Assembly (NCBI GenBank): GCA_017694785.1
Contig: JADIMK010000019.1
Span: forward strand, 1 to 46,244
Direction: 5' to 3'
DNA from: Candidatus Cryptobacteroides intestinigallinarum
Lineage (GTDB): Bacteria; Bacteroidota; Bacteroidia; Bacteroidales; UBA932
Length of the DNA stretch: 46,244 bases
The notes under the pieces are model-generated. The model was not told the origin of the DNA. It did no database searches and was given only the letters and a program-made list of their open reading frames with translations. The position numbers and the translations under genes were made by a program. Positions 18,287 through 25,874 of this stretch are shown here, piece by piece. How positions within the stretch are numbered: the stretch's first letter is position 1; the number at the start of each line of letters is the position of its first letter.

Positions 18287-18954
18287 TTCAATTCAGGGTA
18301 TTCGTTGCACAACAGATATCTGGCCGGTTCGTCTTCTTCAATTGCCGGATATCTTCCCAATGGCTCATAGAATCTGTTGTCATTTGCGTCATCATTTACA
18401 GTCGAGACTTCTCCGGCCATGCATGTGCCGTTTTCTGCCCAGAAAGTATGATATAGTCCTGGAGTGAATGTGATGCTTTGTCCGGGTCTGAGCCTGAAAG
18501 TTTCTCCAGATATCACAGATGTGCTTATGCCGTCAATCTGGACCATTGTTCTTGTCCCTTCTATCATTTTTTCTTCACTGTCAGATTCCCATATTTTTAT
18601 GCACAGGTCACCTCCGCCCCTGTTGATTATATCTTCCATCTTGTACCAATGGAAGTGGATAGGAGTTATCTGATGCTCTCTGACTATCATGATCTTTTCG
18701 CAGTAAGGCTTTTTGTCTGCTGCAGGATTCCCGTTTCTGATAGTGACGAGAGTGAGCCCTTCTTCGGAAAATCTTCCTTTGCCGAAATCGGTGACATCCC
18801 ATCCGAGGCAATTGTCCTTTATTTCTCTGCATTCCTTTCCTTTTGTGGCCCATGTCTCAGGAGACCAGCCGGCCCATTCAGGGAGAAAAAAGCGGTTCTC
18901 TGATAGAAATTCGGCTGATGATTCTATTATTCTGTTGATTTCTGATCGTTTCAT
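18283..18954 (-). CDS. D-lyxose ketol-isomerase (D-lyxose/D-mannose isomerase)
   Basis: 223 residues, full length for the family (Lyx_isomer, cupin fold). Close word-for-word agreement with the E. coli O157 D-lyxose isomerase: MKRSEINRIIE start, NCLGWDVTDFG, TLVTIRNGN, KIMIVREHQITPIHFHW, EDIINRGGG, PGLYHTFWAENG, GEVSTVNDD, DNRFYEPLGRYP. Metal ligands are likely H100, H102, E107 and H169. The family converts D-lyxose to D-xylulose and also D-mannose to D-fructose. Given the GH2 mannosidase-like partner immediately downstream (four-base overlap) and a kinase upstream, mannose to fructose is the likelier role here. Confidence 0.9.
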   Translation of the reverse strand: MKRSEINRIIESSAEFLSENRFFLPEWAGWSPETWATKGKECREIKDNCLGWDVTDFGKGRFSEEGLTLVTIRNGNPAADKKPYCEKIMIVREHQITPIHFHWYKMEDIINRGGGDLCIKIWESDSEEKMIEGTRTMVQIDGISTSVISGETFRLRPGQSITFTPGLYHTFWAENGTCMAGEVSTVNDDANDNRFYEPLGRYPAIEEDEPARYLLCNEYPELK

Positions 18955-18966
18955 GGAATATTCTGT

Positions 18967-19974
18967 CTAATAGTTTTCTTTAATGAAATTCATGATTGTC
19001 TGCATGTCTGGGGCACCTCCGGTGCTGGTGGGGCTGGAAAGATTGAATCTGGCAGATGCATTGGCGATTTTCAGTGCTTCGTCCAGCGGCATTTCTTCGT
19101 GTAGAGCTACAAGCATTCCTGCACAGAATGCATCACCGGCACCTACAGTTGACACGATTTCTCCCCGTTCAGCCTTTACTGAAGGGCAGAAACATCTGTT
19201 CCCGTCCTTGTCCATCGCAAAACCTCCTTCAGGGAAATGGATTATGCAGGAATTTCTGACTCCTGCATTAATCAGTTCGTCAGCACATGCCTTTACGTCT
19301 TCCAGAAGTATCTCACCGTTCTCTCCCCGGAGGTTCCGGCAGCATATTGCTCCGGCTTCAATCTCATTGATTATGAGAAAATCAATATATTTCAGGCATG
19401 GAGATACTATTTTTCTGAATCTGTCGCTTTCTTCGGACACCAGGTCGACTGAGGTAAGATATCCTTTTTCCTGTAGTCCATGAAGCGCCCTTGCTGCACC
19501 TGTCCCGAAGTCAGGGTCCTCAGCGTCAAGCTTGTCAAGCAGCAGAAGGTATCCGAGATGGAAAATCTTTGCATTGCAGTCCATCCCCATTATGTCTTCT
19601 GGAGACAATAGGGCATTTGCCCCTCTGAAATGAAAAAATGTCCTGGTCTTCTTCCCTCCGGCTTCGGACATGACGTCTGTATATGAAGTCTGTACTTCGT
19701 CCGAGATGTGCATGAACTTCCCGTCTATCCCTAGCCTTCTGATTTCGGACAGGACATACCTGCCGTTTTCATCATTGCCTACATATCCGCCTGCATAAAG
19801 CGGTATGCCCGTCTTCATGCCTGCAATGTCTGCAAGCACATTGTGCGAGCATCCTCCGAGTCCTGTATCGATGTGCCGTATTGTAGTGAGATTCCCTTGT
19901 GCAGGGAATGCGTCAATCGTTTTTACAGTATCGACCAGCCAGTTGCCCGCTGAAATTATTCCATTGCGTCCCAT
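18967..19974 (-). CDS. PfkB-family sugar kinase (fructokinase/ribokinase type)
   Basis: Start taken at the ATG ending at 19974 (MGRNGIISAGNWLVD); a longer frame would run into the upstream aldolase gene, while this start leaves ten bases. 335 residues. Sugar-binding GLGGCSHN is at about 38-45, and the PfkB C-terminal signature VGAGDAFCAGML at 277-288 carries catalytic base D281. Phosphorylates a sugar, probably fructose or another ketose delivered by the isomerase encoded 12 bases downstream. Whether the product is the 1- or 6-phosphate cannot be read from sequence; the aldolase next to it would make a 1-phosphate or 1,6-bisphosphate useful. Confidence 0.87.
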   Translation of the reverse strand: MGRNGIISAGNWLVDTVKTIDAFPAQGNLTTIRHIDTGLGGCSHNVLADIAGMKTGIPLYAGGYVGNDENGRYVLSEIRRLGIDGKFMHISDEVQTSYTDVMSEAGGKKTRTFFHFRGANALLSPEDIMGMDCNAKIFHLGYLLLLDKLDAEDPDFGTGAARALHGLQEKGYLTSVDLVSEESDRFRKIVSPCLKYIDFLIINEIEAGAICCRNLRGENGEILLEDVKACADELINAGVRNSCIIHFPEGGFAMDKDGNRCFCPSVKAERGEIVSTVGAGDAFCAGMLVALHEEMPLDEALKIANASARFNLSSPTSTGGAPDMQTIMNFIKENY

Positions 19975-19984
19975 CTCTTCCCTC

Positions 19985-20836
19985 CTAAGCCTTGCCGTTG
20001 CTTTCAAACAGAAGGATATGTGAAGCTACGGCTTCTTCAGAGGCCTCGATGATGAGGCTCTTCATGGTGATGTAGCTATGGTTCACTCCGGAGCGGACAT
20101 ATTCTGAAATCTTGTCTGCTACGGCAGTCTGGATGGCGGTAGCTACATTGATCTTGCTGATGCCGTTCTTGATGCATGCCTTGAAGTCCTCTGTGCTTGT
20201 GCCGCTTCCTCCATGCAGGACCATAGGTATGTCCAGTGCGCCGTCAAGTTCCTGCAGCCTTCCGATGTTGAGCTGGGGAGTTGATATGTATTTGCCGTGG
20301 AGATTTCCGATAGCGACAGCAAGTGCATCTGTCCCGGTTCTGGAAACAAATTCCATCGCTTCTGACACGTCTGTGAATATGTCACCGTCGCACGGAGCCC
20401 CGCCATGAGCGCTGGAGGCATCGCCTACCTTGCCTAGCTCTGCTTCCATGTCGACACCGCAAGCGTGGGCAAGTTTTGCGGCGATACTGCTTATCCGAAC
20501 ATTTTCTTCAAACGGAAGGTCGGCTCCGTCAAACATAATGGAATTGAATCCTGCCTGTATCGCACGGATGCAGGTTTCAAGGCTCTGCCCATGGTCAAGG
20601 TGGACAGCAACAGGGATCCTTGCCCGTTTTGCCGCTGTCAGGAATACGGGTGCAAGGAGTTCCATCGGGGCCTGCGGAAACTGTACTTCCGCGAGCTGGA
20701 GGATAATAGGGGAGTTCAGGTTCTCAGCGGCGGAAATCGCGCCTATGGCATTTTCAACGCTGAGGCAGTTGAATGCGCCTACCGCATAGTGTCTGAGGTG
20801 GGCGTCCTTAATCATTTCGTGAAAAGGAACTAACAT
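19985..20836 (-). CDS. Class II (zinc) ketose-bisphosphate aldolase, FbaA/GatY/KbaY family
   Basis: 283 residues, full length for the short GatY/KbaY-type class II aldolases. Features: YAVGAFNCLSVENA near 17-30, VHLDHGQS with H79, D81 and H82, the IGNLHGKY zinc histidine H180, and LHGGSG with H208. The glycine-rich phosphate loop and NVATAIQ follow. It is the first gene of the minus-strand operon and therefore co-expressed with the kinase, isomerase, GH2 and symporter. It would cleave the phosphorylated ketose to DHAP and an aldehyde. Substrate (fructose-1,6-bisphosphate, tagatose-1,6-bisphosphate or a ketose 1-phosphate) is not settled by sequence. Confidence 0.9.
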   Translation of the reverse strand: MLVPFHEMIKDAHLRHYAVGAFNCLSVENAIGAISAAENLNSPIILQLAEVQFPQAPMELLAPVFLTAAKRARIPVAVHLDHGQSLETCIRAIQAGFNSIMFDGADLPFEENVRISSIAAKLAHACGVDMEAELGKVGDASSAHGGAPCDGDIFTDVSEAMEFVSRTGTDALAVAIGNLHGKYISTPQLNIGRLQELDGALDIPMVLHGGSGTSTEDFKACIKNGISKINVATAIQTAVADKISEYVRSGVNHSYITMKSLIIEASEEAVASHILLFESNGKA

Positions 20837-20883
20837 GATAAATTGATTTTTGCTTCAGGGCTTTCTGCGAAATCAATCTTTTG

Positions 20884-20891
20884 CAAAGATA
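20884..20891 (-). promoter_or_regulatory. -7 element of the five-gene sugar operon
   Basis: Reverse strand reads TATCTTTG, an exact match to TAnnTTTG, 48 bases before the aldolase ATG. A T-rich element (TTTTC) sits about 20 bases upstream in place of a perfect -33. The rest of the AT-rich 20837-21266 gap holds the divergent promoter and the dyad listed separately. Confidence 0.55.
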
Positions 20892-21138
20892 GCTGATATA
20901 TGTGTCTGAAAATGATGAAATATCATCAATAATGCGTGATATGTTGACAAGATTATGTTTTTCTTGTTGCCTATAACTGTTTGTCTTGTAGATATACCAT
21001 AATAATGTCTTAAGAAATGTGCTTGTCGTGTAATATTTGAATGTTTTATATGTTAGACTTATATATATTATATGTTGTAGATATTTGGCCGATATTTGTA
21101 ATGAACAATATTCTGGGCGATAACTTGCCTTCTGGCTA

Positions 21139-21160
21139 TAATGACTAAATAAAGTCATTA
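21139..21160. promoter_or_regulatory. Operator-like dyad upstream of the second SusC
   Basis: Perfect 8-base inverted repeat TAATGACT, six-base spacer AAATAA, AGTCATTA. Its centre is about 50 bases upstream of the -7 element at 21200, a normal position for an activator site in a glycan operon. No T tract follows, so it is not a terminator. Confidence 0.4.
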
Positions 21161-21199
21161 TTTGTCAATATATCATCACAAAACTATTGCTCTTTATTC

Positions 21200-21207
21200 T
21201 AACTTTG
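21200..21207 (+). promoter_or_regulatory. -7 element of the second SusC/SusD operon
   Basis: TAACTTTG matches TAnnTTTG exactly. No good TTTG lies at the expected -33 distance, which fits a promoter needing an activator. The predicted start near 21214 gives a 53-base leader before ATG 21267. Confidence 0.5.
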
Positions 21208-21266
21208 TGACTGAAACAATCAGGGCAATCTGCGACACATTTTATTAACACTAATTCTTGCTTGAA

Positions 21267-24200
21267 ATGAACAGTAATAGATTATTGTTTCTGCTGCTCC
21301 CGTTCCTGCTGTGCAGCCAGATCTTGTCGGCACAGACGGTGACGGTATCAGGTACGGTCACCGGGGAGCCTGATTATGCACCTGTTGCTGGAGCATCCGT
21401 AATGATAAAGGGATCCTCAATAGGCGTAATCGCAGATTCGGACGGAGTCTACCATATTGAAGCCGGAGCAGACGATGTACTTTTGTTTTCTTGTCTCGGT
21501 TACCGCAATGCAGAGGTCCCGGTTTCCGGAAGATCATCTGTCGATGTGACCTTGTCTCTTGATGCTGAAATGCTTGATGAAGTAATCGCTGTCGGATACG
21601 GTACAATGAAAAAGTCAGATCTGACCGGCAGCGTGGCATCAGTCAAGGCTGAGGACGTGGTAATAACGTCAGCGGCGTCCATAGACAAGATGCTGCAGGG
21701 CCGCGTCGCCGGATTGACGGTCATCGACAATTCGAATGACAATCCTCAAGGAGGAGTGACAGTCCGCGTCAGGGGAATCAGTTCAATCAACGGATCCAAT
21801 TCCCCTCTCATGGTGGTCGATGGAGTGCCTATGGGTGATGCCGGGAATCTAACGAGTGTAAACCCTAATATAATCGAATCGATAGAGGTCCTCAAAGATG
21901 CATCGGCAACAGCGATCTATGGTTCCAGAGGAGCCAACGGTGTCATAATGATCACAACAAAGAACGGTGCGGAAGAACATAGCAACGTATGGTTCAACGC
22001 AAAAGTCGGAGTTGGGGTCTTCAGCCGGAAACTCGACTACTGGCGCGACCCGGTGATGATGGCAAGGCTTGAAAATGAGTCGTACGAAAACGGCGGAGCC
22101 GAAGGCCCGTATACCGGCAAGATCTGGTCTGACGGAACATACTATCCGTCCATATCTGAAATTAAAAGCGGAGAATGGCCATACAGGACAGACTGGGCCG
22201 ACTATGTTTTCCGTACTGCTGTCACACAGGATTATAATGTCGGTGTCGAAGGAAGTAAGAACGGCAACAGATATTATGTCAGTCTCGGATACTATGATGG
22301 CGAAGGAATGCAGTACAATGATGACTACAGCAAGATTTCCCTGGATATGTCGTATGACAGCCAGGTGGCGTCACATGCCAAGCTGCGTACAAAGGCCGGA
22401 TTTGTCAGAGGGTTCAGGACCTATAACAACGGTACGAGCTATTCAAGGAATCCGCTGTGGCCTGTGTATAACGGAGACGGATCGTATTTCAAGGCCAACG
22501 AGAAAGATTATGGAAATACAGCCATGATCAACAATGAAATCAAGAATGAGATGGACAATATGTCCGGATATGCTACTGTCGGTCTGGACTGGGATATCAT
22601 CGAAGGCCTGAAATTTACAGCTTCAGGCAATGTGAGGGCTGAGCAGAGCCGTTCTGCATACTTCAATCCTCCTGAATATACCCTTGCCGGAGATAATTAT
22701 GATGGAGAGGGAGGAAACAGTGAGTCTACTTATGCAAACCTTACGGCCGATGCTTATCTGACCTACAACAAGACTGTCCGCAGCCATGCGTTTTCAGTGA
22801 TGATGGGAGGAAGCTACGAGACCGGTACAAGCCGCGGCTCGACCATAACAGGAAGAGGTTTCACGAATTCAACTCTTGAAGATGAAGTGATATCCGGAGC
22901 GGAGACAATATTGACGTCAACGTACAAGTCTCAGGAAATGCTGGCATCTGCATTTACGCGAATCAATTATACTCTTCTTGACCGTTATCTCTTCACCTTT
23001 ACTGCCAGGGCGGACGGTTCGTCCAAATTCGGACCAGGACATAAATGGGGTTTCTTCCCATCCGGTGCAATCAGCTGGAAAATGGAAGAGGAACCTTGGA
23101 TAAAACGTCTGAATTTCTTTGATCAGCTTAAGCTCAGAGCAAGCTTCGGACTGTCGGGAAACCAGGGGATTTCTCCTTATCAGACATTCGAAAGATTCGG
23201 ATCCGACTATTATTGGGATGAAGGCGAAGAGCATATGGTATATGGAATAGGCTACCAGGACGGCAGGGAAGGAAGGGTCAACCAATATGTCACCTATGCC
23301 GGAATGGCAAATATGGACCTGACGTGGGAAAAGACCTCACAGCTTGACGTAGGCCTTGACATGTCGATATTCAAAGGCCGCCTGAACCTGACGCTTGACT
23401 ATTATTATAAACGGACGACCGACCTTCTCCGCAAACAGTATCTTGCTCCAAGTACCGGCTTTGATACAGTGTGGGTAAATGACGGGGAAATCAACAACAA
23501 TGGTTTCGAAATGTCTTTGACAGGACATATAGTGTCCACAAGAGACTGGAATTTCAGTGCAACGGGAATCTTCAGCATGAACCGCAACAAGGTGGTTGCG
23601 ATAGGTACGACTGAAAATTCAGGGTTTACCATGGACCTTAACGGGATCTGCTATACGCAGTATGGCGGAGGTGTCTACAATGATGCCTTCCTCAATGTCC
23701 TTGCAATAGGATATCCTGTAAACTCTTTCTACGGCTATATGGTCAACGGCATCATCCAGACTCCTCAGGGTGACGGCACAAGCAAGAACACCAGACCTGG
23801 AGAACTCAACTATGTCGGCCTGAATCCTGACGGAACTCTTGATCCTTCGAAAAGGCAGATAATCGGCGATCCTAATCCTGACTTTACTGCGAGTCTCAAT
23901 CTTTCACTTTCCCACAGGATAGGCCTTGATCTTTCAGTCATGATGTATGCGGTCTACGGCAATGACATATTCTCGTACCGCAAGCTCTCTTCTCCTAAGC
24001 TTCAGGAAGGCAGATGGACTGCTGAGAATCCTAACAATGAACGCCCGAGTCTGAGATACGACAGGCAGTACCATGCTTCATCATGGTCTGTCGAGGACGG
24101 ATCTTATCTGAGGATCTCGAATATTACTCTCGGATATACGATCCCGTCAGGCCTGGTGAGAGCAATCAATCATGCCAGAGTCTATGTCAGTGTAAATAAT

Positions 24201-24317
24201 CCGGTTACTTTCTCTAAAGTCACAGAGTACGACCCGGAGGTCGGAGAGAATGGCATCGGAGGCGTAGCATATCCTAAGGTATGCACGATAACAGGTGGAA
24301 TTGAACTTAAATTCTGA
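21267..24317 (+). CDS. SusC/RagA-family TonB-dependent outer-membrane transporter (second)
   Basis: Start set at ATG 21267 (MNSNRLLFLLLPFLLCSQILSAQ, a classical signal peptide); the open frame begins three codons earlier at a TTG. 1016 residues: regulatory beta-sandwich (SGTVTGEPDYAPVAGASVMIKG), TonB-box region (EVIAVGYGTMKKSDLTGSVAS), plug (LQGRVAGL...VRVRGISSINGSN...IEVLKDASATAIYGSRGANGVIMITTK) and barrel ending GGIELKF. It is followed after seven bases by SusD. The plug is the canonical form seen in most SusC proteins, whereas the first SusC in this window has a divergent one. Transports an unidentified oligosaccharide; the locus context (mannosidases either side) points to mannose-rich glycan. 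Confidence 0.95.
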   Translation: MNSNRLLFLLLPFLLCSQILSAQTVTVSGTVTGEPDYAPVAGASVMIKGSSIGVIADSDGVYHIEAGADDVLLFSCLGYRNAEVPVSGRSSVDVTLSLDAEMLDEVIAVGYGTMKKSDLTGSVASVKAEDVVITSAASIDKMLQGRVAGLTVIDNSNDNPQGGVTVRVRGISSINGSNSPLMVVDGVPMGDAGNLTSVNPNIIESIEVLKDASATAIYGSRGANGVIMITTKNGAEEHSNVWFNAKVGVGVFSRKLDYWRDPVMMARLENESYENGGAEGPYTGKIWSDGTYYPSISEIKSGEWPYRTDWADYVFRTAVTQDYNVGVEGSKNGNRYYVSLGYYDGEGMQYNDDYSKISLDMSYDSQVASHAKLRTKAGFVRGFRTYNNGTSYSRNPLWPVYNGDGSYFKANEKDYGNTAMINNEIKNEMDNMSGYATVGLDWDIIEGLKFTASGNVRAEQSRSAYFNPPEYTLAGDNYDGEGGNSESTYANLTADAYLTYNKTVRSHAFSVMMGGSYETGTSRGSTITGRGFTNSTLEDEVISGAETILTSTYKSQEMLASAFTRINYTLLDRYLFTFTARADGSSKFGPGHKWGFFPSGAISWKMEEEPWIKRLNFFDQLKLRASFGLSGNQGISPYQTFERFGSDYYWDEGEEHMVYGIGYQDGREGRVNQYVTYAGMANMDLTWEKTSQLDVGLDMSIFKGRLNLTLDYYYKRTTDLLRKQYLAPSTGFDTVWVNDGEINNNGFEMSLTGHIVSTRDWNFSATGIFSMNRNKVVAIGTTENSGFTMDLNGICYTQYGGGVYNDAFLNVLAIGYPVNSFYGYMVNGIIQTPQGDGTSKNTRPGELNYVGLNPDGTLDPSKRQIIGDPNPDFTASLNLSLSHRIGLDLSVMMYAVYGNDIFSYRKLSSPKLQEGRWTAENPNNERPSLRYDRQYHASSWSVEDGSYLRISNITLGYTIPSGLVRAINHARVYVSVNNPVTFSKVTEYDPEVGENGIGGVAYPKVCTITGGIELKF

Positions 24318-24324
24318 TACCGTC

Positions 24325-25863
24325 ATGAAAATAATCAAATATATTGCTATTGTCTTGCTGTTGTCATCGGCAATGACGTCATGTCTGGAAGAGACGCCGT
24401 ACGGTACATATTCCAACAAGACATTCTACAAGACAGAAGCGGACGCCGAGTCTGCTCTGATGTATGCCTATGTACCGCTCAATTATATTGAATATTGCGG
24501 CCGCTTCCTCTTCTATCTGGGTGATGTGCCTACAAATCAGTACAAATCCTATGGCAAGGCTGATGAATCTCCTCTGTTCCAGTGGGATGTCCAGCCTACT
24601 AGTGATGAGGTGCTTTATTTCTTCAAGACTGCATATATAGGTCTGGCTCGTGCAAATTCAGTTGTCGACAATGTCGAGAAGATGACTGACATATCTGAAA
24701 GTGCAAGAAACCGTATACTCGGGGAAGCCCATTTCCTGAGAGCTTTCAATCATTTCATGCTTGTGATTAATTTCGGAAGTGTGCCGATAAGGTCACATAC
24801 CGTTGAGAGCGTATCTGATTCATATGCCGACTTCGCTCCGATAAGTGAAGTCTGGTCATTCATAATTTCTGAACTTGAGACGGCCATAGACCTTCTTCCT
24901 GTCCAGAAACGTCAGGGAAGGGCGGATAAAGTCGCTGCGCAGGCCCTCATGTCAAGGGTATATCTTTATCTTGCGTCATCCAAGGCCAGCGGAGCACCCG
25001 GATATGAATGGGTCAGTGATGCCGAAAAGATGTATGAGAATGCTGCTTCCTATGCGGATGCAGTGCTCAACGGACAGTCTACCTATATGCTGGATCCCGA
25101 CCTCGGGAATATCTATGACGTAGAGCATCAGGCAGACGGCACAGAGCATATCTTCATAACATCCATGAACAGGGAGGCAAGCGGCATGGAAGGTACTTAC
25201 TCTCAGCTCCCGCAGCTTTTCTGCATACAGACCAGTGACTATGTATATATTTCAAAATCACTGAAGCCTACGCCAGGAGGAGAAGTCATGAAGGTACTCA
25301 ATGATCCGACGACTTATCAGGTGATGCGTGTGGACAATGAATTCCGTGATACATATGAAGAAGACGACCTGAGGAAACAGCTCATGGTGACTGTCATATA
25401 CAATTCGGAAGGACAGGAGATCGCAAGGTATGATCCTTCGAATCTGACCAGCAGTGACAACCTTGTAAACAAGTTCTTCTATCCTTTCTGCAGGAAATAT
25501 ACGGACCCTTATTCCAATTCCAACAGGACAAGTGCTAATGTCTATCTGATCAGAATGGGTGAAGTCGCCCTGAATTATGCGGAGGCAGCCGGACCTACGG
25601 AAGAAGGCTACAAGTGGGTCAATGAAGTCCGGAAGAGGGCTGGCCTTCAGGAGCTTCCAAAAGGGCTGGGAGTCGAAGAATTCCGTGAGGCCGTAATCCA
25701 GGAAAGAATCAAGGAACTCGCATTTGAAGGGCATGGCCTCTACGACTTGAGACGTCTGAAACGTGTAGATGAAGAGCATATTACAAATAAGAATTTCCAG
25801 CCGAAATATGCTTATTTCTATCCGGCCCCGCAGAGGGAGTCAGATCTTAATCCACAACAATAA
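24325..25863 (+). CDS. SusD/RagB-family glycan-binding lipoprotein (second)
   Basis: Start at ATG 24325 (MKIIKYIAIVLLLSSAMTSC, lipobox AMTSC); the longer frame overlaps SusC and lacks a sensible leader. 512 residues. SusD features: TFYKTEADAESAL near the mature N-terminus, RILGEAHFLRAFNHF in the TPR-like region, QALMSRVYLYLA, and the C-terminal AVIQERIKELAFEGHGLYDLRR. Partner of the SusC just upstream. The C-terminus is short after the signature (NFQPKYAYFYPAPQRESDLNP), as is usual. Confidence 0.95.
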   Translation: MKIIKYIAIVLLLSSAMTSCLEETPYGTYSNKTFYKTEADAESALMYAYVPLNYIEYCGRFLFYLGDVPTNQYKSYGKADESPLFQWDVQPTSDEVLYFFKTAYIGLARANSVVDNVEKMTDISESARNRILGEAHFLRAFNHFMLVINFGSVPIRSHTVESVSDSYADFAPISEVWSFIISELETAIDLLPVQKRQGRADKVAAQALMSRVYLYLASSKASGAPGYEWVSDAEKMYENAASYADAVLNGQSTYMLDPDLGNIYDVEHQADGTEHIFITSMNREASGMEGTYSQLPQLFCIQTSDYVYISKSLKPTPGGEVMKVLNDPTTYQVMRVDNEFRDTYEEDDLRKQLMVTVIYNSEGQEIARYDPSNLTSSDNLVNKFFYPFCRKYTDPYSNSNRTSANVYLIRMGEVALNYAEAAGPTEEGYKWVNEVRKRAGLQELPKGLGVEEFREAVIQERIKELAFEGHGLYDLRRLKRVDEEHITNKNFQPKYAYFYPAPQRESDLNPQQ

Positions 25864-25874
25864 CTCTAGACAAG

